Source: Maratus speciosus (lineage: Eukaryota > Arthropoda > Arachnida > Araneae > Salticidae). From it: a stretch of DNA of 64,000 nucleotides. The stretch covers positions 15,269,701 to 15,333,700 of the forward strand of contig OZ010792.1 in assembly GCA_963932465.1 (NCBI GenBank), read 5' to 3'. Position numbers and translations under genes: made by a program. The notes under the pieces are model-generated. The model saw nothing but the letters and a program-made list of their open reading frames with translations. It ran no database searches and had not been told where the DNA came from. Below, one piece after another: positions 10,978-22,222 of the stretch; position 1 is the stretch's first letter; each line of letters opens with the position of its first letter.

Positions 10978-11279
10978 TCCGGAGCACCGCCCCCTGAATA
11001 CTAGGCCTGAGCGCTGACACAAAAATGACACAAAAATGGCGGCTGCCGAAGGCGGATTTTTTTTAGCCTAGGTACGGTCCCTTGTATGTCGACACCAGTA
11101 TTTTACAAAAGATTTTTCTACCTTGTTTATTCTCAGAAAAATGAAGCGGAAAAAACTGAAAAAAGTTATTGGTGGGAATATCTAAGGGACCGTACACACG
11201 CTGAAAATAATCTGCCTTCGGCAGCCGCCATTTTTGTGTCAGCGCTCAGGCCTAGTATTCAGGGGGCGGTGTCCGGAGG
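10978..11279. mobile_element. GC-rich fold-back element, copy 1
   Basis: CCGGAGCACCGCCCCCTGAA at the left is repeated inverted at the right (AGGGGGCGGTGTCCGGAG). The inverted arms run about 100 bp each (GGCCTGAGCGCTGACA, AAATGGCGGCTGCCGAAGGC) around an AT-rich loop. The open frame 11086-11337 arises from the arms and is not taken as a gene. Confidence 0.75.
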
Positions 11280-11304
11280 AATAATTGTTCATTTACGATC
11301 TAGT

Positions 11305-11531
11305 CACCGCCCCCTGAATACTAGGCCTCAGCGCTGACAGAAAAATGGCGGCTGCTGAAGGCGGATTTTACTTAACGTATGTACAGCCCCTTAAATTTAG
11401 ACACCAGTATTTTCTAAAAGATTTCTTTGACTTGTTTAATCTCAGAAAAATATAGAGGAAAAAACTTTAAAATATTATGGATAACACAATTTAAGGGCCC
11501 GTACACACGCTGAAAAAAATCCGCCTTCGGC
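11305..11531. mobile_element. GC-rich fold-back element, copy 2, truncated
   Basis: Starts CACCGCCCCCTGAATACTAG like copy 1, has the same loop (GACACCAGTATTTT) and the start of the right arm (ACACACGCTGAA, CCGCCTTCGGC), then breaks off into unrelated sequence. It lies 25 bp from copy 1 in the same orientation. Confidence 0.7.
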
Positions 11532-11894
11532 TTTTTACCAATACGACCGACGATGTAAAAATTGAAAATGTGCGATGCTTAGAAATTAAAAAAAATTGCA
11601 GTAGAGTATTTAACTGTACAATGATACATCTGCTTTGTTTTACAGCTGTCATATACAACGGAACGTTATTTTTTGGAGACGACATTTTATTGCTGGCCGA
11701 AAGAAATAGCATATCGGGGGCTAAAAATATAATGCGCGTATATATTTTTCTTATTAATATGGATGTATGTTAAAAAATTATCCAAGGACTTAAAATAATG
11801 GCTCTTTTTATAGCTTAAAAATTTTAAAGAAACATTCGTGGTAGCCATTTTTAAACAAAAATCTGTACTAATTTACTACCATGTTTCCTTTTTT
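11532..11894. repeat. Inverted partial match to 17630-17820
   Basis: Blocks such as CGACGATGTAAAAATTGAAAA, ACGACATTTTATTGCTGGCC and the AACGGAA...TTTTTTGGAGACGAC stretch are the reverse complement of 17630-17820. The small open frames on both strands (11491-11773) fall inside this repeat and are not taken as genes. Confidence 0.6.
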
Positions 11895-13269
11895 AGCTCA
11901 CAGACTATCAAAGACTGAGAGCTAATGTGCCCGCCCGTTCTGTATGTATGTATGCATGTGTGTATGTACGTATGTACGTAACGCGATAACTCTTGATAGA
12001 AACATCCGATTTGCTTCAAATTTATTTTCTAAGTTCATTCTGAAAAGGCGCTTCCCTGATTAGTTTTTGGAGTTCATTGGTTAAGTATAAAGGGGGGAAA
12101 CGGGGCTAGTCCCCCCACCTTAATTTGATAAATGGGTTTTTAATGCAGAATTATTCGATTTGCTCGAAATTTTGTATACCGGTTTATTATGTTAAGAAGA
12201 TGCTTGATTATATTTGGAGGTTCATTAGTTAAGTATAAAGGGGGGGCTAGACCCCCCCCCCTTAATTTAGTCAAATGAGTTTTTCATGGAGACTTATTTG
12301 ATTTGCTCCAAATCTGGTATACCGGTTTATTATGTTAAGAAACTACCTTGATTAGATTTGGAAGTTCATTAGTTAAGTATAAAGAGGAGAAAGAGGGGCT
12401 AGACCCCCCCCCCCCTTAATTTAGATAAATGGGTTTTTCATGCAGAGTTATTCGATTTGCTACAAATTTGGTATACCGGTTTATTATGCTAAGGAGCCGC
12501 CTTGATTAATTTTGGAGGTTTATTGGTTAAGTTTAAACGCGGGGGGGGGGGGGGGCTGGGGCTGCACCCAACCCCTTAATATAGATAAATGGGTTTTTCA
12601 TGCAGAATTAATCGATTTGCTTCAAAAATTTATATGCTGCTTTATTCCGATATGGCACTTCTTTTATTAGATTTTGAGATTAATTTGTTAAGTATAAAAA
12701 GGGGAAAGGGGGGGGCAAGACCCCTCCCTTAATTTAGATAAATGGATTTTCATGCAGATTTATCCAATTTACTTTAATTTTTTCTTTCTATGTTCACTCT
12801 GATAAAGAGCTTTCCTAATTAGATTTGGAGGTTCATTAGTCAAGTACAAAACGAAGAAAGGGGTTAGCCAGAGCCTGATTACCCACGGGGCAAATTCCTA
12901 CCACTAAAAATAAACAGAAAATTTTGCCTCATTCATGGCAGAAATTTTACACGAATACGGCGTTTAGATAAGTCGAACTTTTCTTTTAAAATTTATTGGT
13001 GTAAGTGTGCCCCGTTGGTAATCAGGCCCTGGGGTTAGCCCCCCTTAATTTAGCGAAATGTTTTTTTTTTCATGCAGAATTATCTGATTTGTTTCAAATT
13101 TGGTATACCAGTTTATTACGTTAAGCTGCTTCCCTGATTACATATGGAGGTTCATTGGTTAAGTTTAATGTGGGGGAACAGGGGTTAATCCCCCTTCATT
13201 TATTTTTTGTGGGCATTATTCTTTGAAATAAGTGTATACTATACAATTAGTGTAAATAGTCTGTGAGCT
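11895..13269. repeat. Inverted-repeat element filled by a degenerate ~150-bp minisatellite
   Basis: AGCTCACAGACTA (11895-11907) is inverted at 13257-13269 (TAGTCTGTGAGCT). Between them lie about seven tandem units of 140-160 bp, each with TTCATTGGTTAAGTATAAA, a long G run or C run, CCTTAATTTAGATAAATGGG, and TTGGTATACCGGTTTATTA. Units differ by many changes. No coding frame persists. A hAT MITE splits the sixth unit. Confidence 0.8.
12869..13031. mobile_element. hAT MITE, 163 bp, 8-bp target duplication GGGTTAGC
   Basis: CAGAGCCTGATTACC at the left and GGTAATCAGGCCCTG at the right are inverted copies with the CAGxG start typical of hAT elements. GGGTTAGC is duplicated exactly at 12861-12868 and 13032-13039 and belongs to the minisatellite unit. 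Non-coding. Confidence 0.9.
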
Positions 13270-13724
13270 CAATGCCATCAGTTTAACAGGACACTTTTTC
13301 CTTTATTCAAATATTTCTATAAAAATATCATTTTTAAAGTTTCCCCAAATTGTAGATTTTGTAGTGTGTTTCTTTTTTGTAAATTTATTTAAATTGGCGA
13401 GTGTTTTTCAAAACCACAATGTATGCAAATGAGATTTCTATCCACGATATGCTATTTCATTCAAACAACAATTAAAATGTCGTCATTAATAAATAACATT
13501 ACGGACTTAGAATGAGATATAGTATGTGAAAACTGCTTGACGACCTGCAGGCGTACATTATATATACAGTATATCAATTCTGAAAATTTCCGAAAATCGG
13601 AAAATAAATTTTAAATTCGCGTTACATCACTTTTATAAATATTTGAATAGTAATAGATTTTTACACGGCAGTCGGAGTATGTATCTGTCGCTTCTGTTTA
13701 TGTGATATCACTTATTTTTATGAC
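13270..13724. other. AT-rich spacer, nothing recognised
   Basis: No gene or clear element. A short block around 13480 (CAATTAAAATGTCGTC) recurs at 17655. Confidence 0.5.
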
Positions 13725-14599
13725 TGACACACAGTGGGGCAAAATCCTTAAAAGCTGGCCAAAAATCGGAAAATAAAGTTACTATTTAGGAAATTTTGAC
13801 TATACAGATGGCTAGAATAATGTTTGGAGGGTCAGAATCTATACTTATGAAAAGGTTTTCGTTTTCCTTTGGCAACCTATATCATTTCAAAAGTGAAGCT
13901 TGGAGGATTATCATATGAGGGGAACAAAAAGAGCAAAACAAAGGTTCTTCTAAACACGTGCTACATTTTTCCATATCATCCGATTTTAATGCTTTAAAAT
14001 GGGATTCACACGATGATAGTGTGTACTTTTTTTGCTCATGTTACAAAAATTATATTAAGTACATAAAATTTAATAATTTCATGATTATTTTTTATGCTTT
14101 TTTTTAAAATATATATTATTTTTTTGCTTTCAAACATCAAAAAGTTTATAAGTTCCACGATGTTCCGCGACGACAAGTAATGAAAACAATAGCCTGAACT
14201 ATTATCTAATGAATCATGAAATATTAGCTGCCAAAAACTGCCATTCTGCATTTCGTGCAGATTTTTGCAACCACAAGTAAAAATATCATTTTTTTAGTCG
14301 CTTTAAAAGCTATGACACTTATTACTTTTCACAGTAATTTAGCTGGCAAACATTTTTGAAACTTTTAGATTATACAGTTTTGTGATAGATTATTATATAT
14401 TATATTACAAATAACTATTATAATCATAAGCATAAACGATTGATAAGCAAGATTAGTAACAAAAAAAGGAAAAGAATTCTCTATCATCGATACAATAGAA
14501 ATACATTTTCTTATCTTTATAGCTAATAATTTTGTGTATTCTATAGTAATTAGAAGAATTATCTTGTCAACTGCAATCTTTGCTAGATCATACTGCAGC

Positions 14600-16100
14600 A
14601 CGTATTTTATTAATGCAAACGGAAATTATTAAGAATCCGACTTCGGAGAACATTAGCATCTGAATTTTATTTTCAAGTGGGGATGTGATAGTACATCTGG
14701 TACTTTTTGTACTTTTGTACAAAAATTTAGCGTTGATGATGGTAGAAATTATGTTCAAATAGCTTTTTCAATTCTCTAGTGCCACTAGAGCTTAAGTGTT
14801 GCGAATAATTCAGAAATCGTTATCTGGAAAAATTTGAGATCTTCATCTCCTCGATTTTTTAGGCTCATCAGAATCCATTTTTTGCACGAAAATACGGAAG
14901 GAACTGTCAGTGAAAATTATATTACAGATCAGGAGAGTAAACGTATTCCTTTTAAAACAATCATTGATAAAAAATAAGTAGGCGTTAATTACAAACTAGC
15001 TTTAACGATGATTGATTGTAAAATTTTTATTGTCAGTGTCTAGTAATTTGTCAACTCAACGTTGATACCTATATCAGGCAACTTCAAACCAGTTTAACCC
15101 TTTCCGGCGCGGTGTTTTTTAAAAAGAAACCTAATTTTAATTCCAAAACTGACAAACGGCGCCAAGAATATTTAACTAAAATTTTCCTATTAAAATATGC
15201 ATGAAAAAAGCAAGTTCCTATTTTCTAATAAATTCGTTTATAAATTGCGGTTTAAGTCAATTATTTCATCAGTTTATAAAAAGAATTACTCCGCGCCAGT
15301 AAGGGTTAATAATCTTGATGACATTTTCAAAGTAAAAGTGAATGAAAATCATTTACAATTCGGGAAGGCCACGTCACATGCCTGTATAAGATCTTTTGAG
15401 AGTAGCTTGCATTTGGCATACAAACGGGATATAAAGGAATGGCAAGTGTGCACTCCTGACGAAAAGAAAAATATTAAAATTGCAAAACAAAATTTACAAA
15501 AAAATATTTCGTTTACAATTTGGACTTCTCTTCGATAAATCAAAGCTCGGATTTGGAAGCACAAATGATTACAATACAGCTCGTCGATTCTTTGAAAACG
15601 CAACTATTTCTGCTTCCATAAGGAGCGTAGACGAAGATTTGATCAAATGATTCCACGTCATATTACAAGTAATTTCTTAACATTCATTTGACCAATTTCG
15701 TAGATTATTGCTCACAAACAGCTTGCAAATTCGTCGAATTGTATTTCTAGTTCTATATGCAAACTTCAGTGCACAAACTACTTATTCATGGCACAGAGAA
15801 TAGCTTCCTCATTATTGCCTGTTGGGCAAATGTCGGGAGACGCTCAAGAATCGTGCAACAAATTGATCAAAAGGTATAGAGAAGATTTCTCCCTAAAATG
15901 CAGTAAGACGTAAACAATGGAAGATTTTTTTGCGGCTTTTAATGTTATCAGATCCCTTCATTTCAAGCTTACGTAAATTACCATCGAAGAAACTAATATC
16001 CTTGCCCCTAGTGGCACAGAAACTTCTGTAAAATATTTCGACACCGCCCCTTCTGAAGAGCCTACTTAGTGTACTACAGAGGATTCAGAAGATGAATTTT
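14600..16100 (+). pseudogene. Transib-like (RAG1-core-related) transposase, degraded
   Basis: Short conserved blocks appear in the right order. KWGCDSTSG (D codon at 14687) is the expected first catalytic Asp. LTMID (D codon at 15014) matches the second. STQR with a nearby QATSNQF resembles the zinc-binding C-x2-C region. GFGSTND-x2-TARRFF follows (about 15550-15590). Then LLPVGQMSGDAQESCNK contains the expected catalytic Glu (GAA 15848-15850). Many stops and frameshifts separate them, and a MITE splits the gene at 15094-15309. The final stop after DSEDEF is at about 16100. The match to Transib/RAG1 is from memory of family motifs. It is not functional. Confidence 0.75.
15094..15309. mobile_element. 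TTAA MITE inserted in the Transib-like transposase
   Basis: TTAACCCTTTCCGGCGCGG at the left and CCGCGCCAGTAAGGGTTAA at the right, TTAA at both borders. If one TTAA and the element are ignored, the transposase frame reads continuously across the site, so this is a clean insertion into a once-coding sequence. A relative is at 40874-41049. Confidence 0.9.
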
Positions 16101-16593
16101 AGAATATCCTTTCATTCTATTTTAGTAATATATAGAAATTAAACCTTGTAGTATTTTATTTTTCATTAATGTACTTAATTGTATTTCATAAATAAATATT
16201 CATTGTTAATTTCGATTAAAAACATCTTAGTTACTTAAAAACACTCTGTAACGTTTAGCCTCGAAACTTTTTAATTTCGAAACTCGAAATATTTTATTTA
16301 AATCTAATTGTTTTTATTTTTAATTCGCCATTTTTTTTAAATTTAATTTTTGAATCGTACTTAGCATCCTCAAAAGTACCCGTATACGAAATTTCATAGA
16401 AATGGAATAACTTTCAAAGCATTTTAATTTCAAGTCCGCCATATTGGATCCGTCTTTTTTTTTTATTTTGCAATTTTAATTTTAGAATCGAGATCAGCAT
16501 TCTGAAAAACACCTGTGTACGAAATTTCGTGGCATTTAAATAATTTTTTCATATTTTGGTCAGCTTTTCGGGATTTTGCCCCACTGCGTGACA

Positions 16594-17286
16594 TTTCAAA
16601 TTTGAGGTTTTGCATGCACCGAAACACCGAGTAGCGGGGACAACGGGGTGCAAAGGGTTAATTAGTTTTGCCCAAGACTACAAATTTATTGCACTTGTTT
16701 TAAAAATCCAAAGCTGCTGTCGCTAGCCGTTTTTCCTCATCGAAAATGTACAGATATTAAACGCTACAAAAATTATGTTTTTTTTTTGTACTTAAAAAAA
16801 CTAGCATAATAATTTTACTGGTTGGAGTATTTAAATCGAAAGTGACACACGTCCACCGTGGGGGGGGGGGGGGGGAGGAGATAATTTTTCTTCTCGTAAT
16901 GCAAATTTTCGAGCCGAATTTAACAATCATAATAAAAATGCATCATTACCATTTTTGTGCGAATATAATCTTTATGATATGTAAGCGTTGTTACAATCTG
17001 CTTGTTGCATTTACAACGTCTAATTTAATTTCATAAAGTTTTGTTGCATTCAAATGTAAAAAACGTGTGAAAATAAACAATATTTTTCAAGCCTCACTTT
17101 AAATATTTTTTATATTCTGTTATTTAAATTAACTATTATTGTTTTCCTTTAAAAAAGACTAAATAAACTATAGCTATGTGTTAATAATTATAAACAAATA
17201 AGTAAATAAATGTAAATACAGGTTTCAGTTATCCTAAAAAAATGAAATGGAAAAATAATTAACCAAAAAACTCAATGTCTGTGCCT
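16594..17286. other. AT-rich spacer with a G run and a possible broken MITE end
   Basis: GTGCAAAGGGTTAA at 16649-16662 looks like an isolated right end of a TTAA element; no partner was found. A run of about 16 G lies at 16859-16875. Nothing coding was recognised. Confidence 0.5.
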
Positions 17287-17506
17287 TTAACCCCTTGAAG
17301 GGCACCGGTATATTATATATACCACTTACTTTCAATTCCCAAATGCCACATTGACACCAGCATTTTAAAACTAAATCTTGAATTATACCATAAACTCCAA
17401 AAAAACGGCTTTAGTTACTTTCATATAAATTTTCTTGTAAATCCTGGTGTCAATCAATCATTTTACCTTTTTAGCAACCGAAGTACTCTGCCCCTCAAAG
17501 GGTTAA
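17287..17506 (+). mobile_element. TTAA MITE, GAAGGGC family
   Basis: TTAACCCCTTGAAGGGCACC at the left, TGCCCCTCAAAGGGTTAA at the right, TTAA at both borders. A palindromic ACCGGTATATTATATATACC lies inside the left end. Relatives: 22008, 29535, 30668, 49753 and 57389. Confidence 0.9.
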
Positions 17507-18239
17507 AATGAGATGGGAGCCATTTAAGTTTACTGTTACTCCGGCGACATTTTTTTGAAAACTTTAATGAATATTTTTCCTTCGTTTACATGTTTTAAAA
17601 ATCTTCGAATGTTTATACTTTCTTAGCCACCAATATGCAATTCCTTTCGGCCAGCAATTAAAATGTCGTCTCTAAAAAATAGTTTCCGTTGTATAAGCCA
17701 GCCGTAAAACGAAGCACGTGTATCATTGTACGGTTAAATACTGATAATCTACAGCAATTTTTTTAACTTCTAAACGTCGCACATTTTCAATTTTTTACGT
17801 CGTCGCGCAGGGGAAAAAAGTACTTTTAAATGCAATTTACTTGAAAACTGCATCTCAATTTATTTTTAGATATGAATTTTTTTAGTAGTTTTTAATATCA
17901 TTTCTGTAATGGTGGAAATTGAAGTACTCCATTTCTGTAAAAAGTAAACGGAAAATAGTAGATTACTATATCTTTATGCTGCCATTTTCTCGTATTTTAA
18001 AGAATATTTGTGTGAATTATTTCCTTCGCATTTACTCAATTCCTATCAAGAAGATAAAAGAATGCATTTTTATGAATCCGTGTGTAATAACTTTTCCGAA
18101 TTTTGAAAAAAATGAATGAACGATTTCTGATAAAACATGGAGCTATTATAAAATTGTATTTAATTTTCAGTATCCATGTTAATGTTACAAACAAATGAAT
18201 GCACATGAATCATTAGATAGCCGGGTTTTTTTTAAATTT
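17507..18239. repeat. Partial copies of dispersed repeats
   Basis: 17630-17820 is the inverted partner of 11532-11760. 17740-17930 also matches part of repeat Y (CTTCTAAACGTCGCACATTTT, AAATGCAATTTACTTGAAAACTG). No gene. Confidence 0.55.
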
Positions 18240-19019
18240 CAACAGGTGGCGCTGCTATGTAGCATTTTTTACGATTTCCTAAATAGCTCTATCTCAACAA
18301 CTAATGCTTGGATTTTCATCAAACTTCAGATTCAAGTATACTTTGATATGAATTAGTGCTGATTGTGTTTTTGTGCAAATCGCTCAACAGGTGGCGCTGC
18401 TATGCTGCACTTTTTATAATTTCCATTATAAATGTATCTCAAGAATTAATGCAATAATTTTGTACCAAACTTCAGAATTAGTTAATCCTTGACATGAATT
18501 GTCATTTTGTACATTTTGGTGTAAATCGCTCAACAAGTGGAGCTGCTATGCTGTATTTTTCAGAATTTTCACTATAGGTGTATTTCAAGAACTAATGCAC
18601 GAATTTTCATCAAACTTTAGAATCTGTTAGTCCTTCACATGAATTGACATTTTATACAGTTTGGTATAAATCGCTCAATAGGTGGCGCTCCTATGCTGTT
18701 TTTTGTGATTTCCGCAATAGCTTTATCTCAAGAAATAATGCTTGGATTTTAACGTTCTTCAGAACCATGTATACCTGGATATGAATTATTGCTGTTTATG
18801 TATTGGTGTAAATTACTCAACAGGTGGCGCTGCTATGCTACATAATTCAGAATTTCCGCTATAGCTCTATCTCAAGAACTAAGGCACGAATTTTTATCAA
18901 ACTTCAAATTCAGATATACTTTGATATGAATTGGTGCTAAATGGATGTAATTTCTTGTACTATTTAAATGATTTAATTGACTTGATTTATATAGTATTGT
19001 GGGGGCCACAACATACTAG
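18240..19019 (+). mobile_element. Helitron-like element with five ~146-bp tandem units and a CTAG 3' end
   Basis: Five units begin near 18240, 18387, 18531, 18675 and 18821 with CAACAGGTGGCGCTGCTATG and contain CTATCTCAAGAACTAATGC and CATCAAACTTCAGA. The element ends with a perfect TTGTGG-GGG-CCACAA hairpin (18997-19011), then CATA, CTAG (19016-19019) and T, the layout of a Helitron 3' end. The 5' end was not found. Confidence 0.65.
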
Positions 19020-19508
19020 TTTTTTAATGTATTCTAATTAGCTCATTTTTTGTAGAAAACCCTGTACGAGGGAGAATGGATTTTCATTTAAAAAGAGTTA
19101 CCCTTTTCAAATAATGAGTGCATTAACGTTCATTATGAACCAATTAATGAGGAACAATTATTATATTAAAATACTCATTTCTCATAGAATAAAGGTTTTT
19201 TTTAGCGTGTTTGAAAATTATTGAAAAACATGAGACGATATAAAATGACATCATTTTTTACTGCAATTTATCTAAGAAAAAACTGAAAACTTCATTTCCG
19301 CCTACGAAATTTCAATTAAAGTTGTAAATAATTGTTTTTAATTATTTTCTGAATAGCGTATTCCAACGTAAAACTGTTAACGTGACATATATATTTTTAA
19401 TATTTATTATGAAAATAATGTAATATATTATTTTTGCCACATCTACGTGAGAACATTTATTAATTTAACATGTGAATAAAATTTTGTGACGAATATATAA
19501 GAATGTAA
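19020..19508. repeat. Module of the ~180-bp repeat family between two Helitron-like elements
   Basis: Contains CATTAACGTTCATTATGAAC, TTTCTCATAGAATAAAGG and a diverged ~180-bp unit (TTATCTAAGAAAAAACTGAAAA, GAATAGCGTATTCCAA). Confidence 0.6.
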
Positions 19509-19509
19509 A

Positions 19510-20334
19510 CTAGTCGGATGTAGCAATCTCAAGACTATCTTCTATCTCATACATGTTAATACTTCTTGAAAAATGCAACATATCAGAGCCACCGGTTAGA
19601 TGATTTATACCAAAATCTAACAATCAACAAATTTGACAAAGTGTAACTGAATCTGAAGTTTGATGAAAATCCGTGCATTAGTTTTTTAGATAGAGCTATT
19701 GCGAAAATTGTAAAAAAATTCTGCATATGAGCGCCACCTGTTGGGCGATTGATACCAAAAACTAATTAGGACCAATTTTTACCAGGAAGTAACAGAATTT
19801 GAAGCTTGATGAAAATTCATGCGTTAGTTCTTCAGATACAGCTATTGCGAAAATTGTAAAAAAGTCTGCATAGCAGCGCCGCTTGCTGAGCGACTTACGG
19901 CAAAATTTAAGCAGCACTAATTTATATCAGGGATTTAATTTATATCAGGGATTATTTGAATCTGCAGTTTGATGAAAATCCGTGCATTTTTTCTTGAGTT
20001 AGAGCTGTTGCGATAGCCAGGAATAATGTAGCATAGCAGCGCCACCTGTCAGGCGATTTTCACCAAAAACTAATCAGGACCAGTTTATATCAAGGTCTAA
20101 CTGAATCTAAAGTTTTGTGAAATTCCGTGCATTAGTTCTTGAGATTGAGCGTCCACAGAATTTTTGTCACATACAGGCACACAGAGGGACAGAGTGACAG
20201 ACAGAGAGTCAGACATTTTCTAAAAACCATCAAATCGCGTTCAGAAGAGTCTAAAACGTATAAATAAATCCGTCGAAAAACGGAAGTCGAAAATTTTCAC
20301 GAATCCAATACTTTCTTCTTGTAAAGATAGAAGA
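19510..20334 (-). mobile_element. Helitron-like element, minus strand, with inverted ~150-bp units
   Basis: On the minus strand it begins TCTTCTATCTTTACAAGAAG (20334 leftwards), a start I associate with arthropod Helitrons. It carries about four units of the same repeat as 18240-19019, with AGCGCCACCTGTT on the plus strand near 19730, 19875 and 20037 and a diverged one near 19580, and ends at CTAG (19510-19513) followed by T. The base before the 5' TC is T rather than the expected A, so that border may be worn. Confidence 0.65.
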
Positions 20335-20659
20335 AATTAAAAATTTACTTAGAAAGCTTAATATATTGTGACTCTATTTTTAGCTCCTGAATTTCCATAG
20401 AAACAAATAAATCAGCAAATGTTAAATAAAGTACTTTGCTTTCCTTTCTCACCTATTTTTTTAGGGGGGGTGGGGGGTGTCTCATTTACTCTCCTATCTT
20501 TAGCAAATACAATAAAAACCATTTTTAGTACTTATACAGAAAAAAAATCTTTTTAAAATACTTTTTTCTCAAACGTTCAGCGTTTAAAAAAAATATATGT
20601 ATCATACTAGCAAATTTTAGCAGAAGAATGAATTTTGTTGGAAGATATTTTAAGTTGGA
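20335..20659. other. AT-rich spacer with a G run
   Basis: A short G-rich stretch at about 20463-20480; otherwise nothing recognised. It leads into the next ~180-bp array. Confidence 0.4.
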
Positions 20660-21437
20660 TACATTAACGTTCATTATATGAGAATGAGTATGATCTAATG
20701 GTCATATTATGATATGTGCTTTTCTCAGAATAAAGAAACATCATTTCGTATTCATAGGCAATGCCGTAAAAACACATAACGATTTTAAATGTAGTAAAAG
20801 TATTTTTGCTGCAATGTGTCTAATAAAAAAACTATAAATGTTATTCACAACTAGATTATTTCTAGCAATTTTGAGATAATTATTTTTAAATGTTTTCTGA
20901 ATGGCGTATATCATAAAGAAGAAGTGATTAAGCTAATATATATCCAGGTAAGAGTGGTAAACTTTTTATAACAATGTGTCTAATAAAAGTTCTATAAATG
21001 TCATTAACAGATACATCATTTCTATCAATGTCGAGATAATTTCGAGAGAATTTTTAAACGCTTTTTGAACGACGTATTTCAAATAAAGAAATGATGATGA
21101 TAATATATTTTATATAAAATATAATTTATATTTAAAATTGTATAAAAGGTTTTTTCCTGTGATGTCTTTAATAAAATAATTGTAAATGTCATTAACTTAT
21201 ATTATTTTTATCATTTATCATATTTGTTTTTAAACGGTTTCAAAACAATGTATTCGATAAAAAGAAGTGGTCAAGCAAAAGCTATTATATTTTAGAAAAG
21301 GAGAATTATTTATATTTTAAATGCTACCAAGAATTTTTTTACAGCGATGTGCCTAATTAAAGAACAGTAAATGACTTTAGAACTTCATTATTTCTAGCAA
21401 TTTCTAGAAATTTTGTAAAAGTTTTCTGAATAGGGTT
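20660..21437. repeat. ~180-bp degenerate tandem repeat, four units
   Basis: After the module CATTAACGTTCATTATATGAG...GGTCATATTATGATATG come four units recognised by ATGTGTCTAATAAA-like blocks near 20812, 20975, 21159 and 21342. Each is followed by CTATAAATGTCATT-like, TTATTTCTAGCAATTTC-like and TTTTCTGAATGGCGTATTTC-like blocks. The spacing is 163-184 bp. Units differ at many sites. The fourth is cut by the TA-inserted element at 21439. Confidence 0.85.
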
Positions 21438-22007
21438 AGCTGGGGTAACTGGGCCATAGGCAATTTTATGAAAAACAGTTGATGTTTTTTAAGTTTTAGA
21501 TTTTCTGAACAATGGACCTTAATCTATACTTCCTAAAACAGCGTGTGTCAACTCAATCATATCTCTCTCTTTGCTATGATAGGATGTCGAAAAATTACTT
21601 TTCTTTTCTTAAAAAGAACGTCCATTTGTTTGAAATTCTTCGGCTTTTTATTAAAATACTGTAAGTACTTTTATTAAACAATATATTTTTTAAAGATTAG
21701 GCATATAACTACATTAATATTATTAGGTATCTATACATATTTACTTCATGTTTCAAATGTAAGCCCGGTGTCCCAGTTACCCCATACTTTTTTCAAGAAT
21801 CGGGTAACTGGGACATATATCAGAATTAACTTGACCATGTCGGATCCAGTTACCCCAATATTTCTAAATAATTTTTTTGAGTTTCTCTTACTACGGGAAT
21901 TAAATTTGTCCATTGTTTTTTGCTCACAATAAACGAAATTATAGAATACCTTATTAAAATTACGTAATAAATTTTTAAGCATATGGGGTGGTATCAAACC
22001 AAATTTC

Positions 22008-22222
22008 TTAACCCCTTGAAGGGCGTTGATGGCGTTATGGAATCACATAATTTTAATCCCTAATTGCCACATTGGCACCGGAATTTTATAATGGAAATTT
22101 CACCTTTATGAAATACGCGAAAAATATACTTTCACTTGTTTACAAATAGATTCTCTTGAAAATACTGGTGTTAATAAATTATTTCAACATTTTACGAATA
22201 CAAGGACCTTGCCCTTGAAAGC
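22008..22222 (+). mobile_element. TTAA MITE, GAAGGGC family, right end worn
   Basis: Starts TTAACCCCTTGAAGGGCG and carries the family interior (CACATTGGCACCGGAATTTT, AATACTGGTGTTAATAAAT). The right end is reduced to CTTGCCCTTGAAAGCG without a clear TTAA. Confidence 0.75.

Larger units (their letters stand above)
13730..16588 (+). mobile_element. Transib-like DNA transposon relic (RAG1-related family)
   Basis: The left end begins CACAGTGGGGCAAAATCC. The right end is its inverted copy, GGATTTTGCCCCACTGCG, one base off in the heptamer. TGACA, 5 bp, is duplicated exactly at 13725-13729 and 16589-16593. Transib elements have CAC-heptamer ends and 5-bp duplications, and the V(D)J heptamer is CACAGTG. 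A nonamer-like CCAAAAATC lies 22 nt after the left heptamer. The element encodes a broken transposase (next entry) and carries a TTAA MITE. Length 2859 bp, or about 2647 bp without the MITE, in the range I expect for this group. Confidence 0.85.

Noticed and set aside
11086..11337. 83-codon frame in the GC-rich fold-back
   Set aside because: Produced by the inverted arms (it includes the right arm of copy 1 and the left tip of copy 2), so coding is not supported.
16649..16662. GTGCAAAGGGTTAA as a full TTAA MITE
   Set aside because: Only a right-end-like tip is visible; no inverted left tip was found within a plausible distance.
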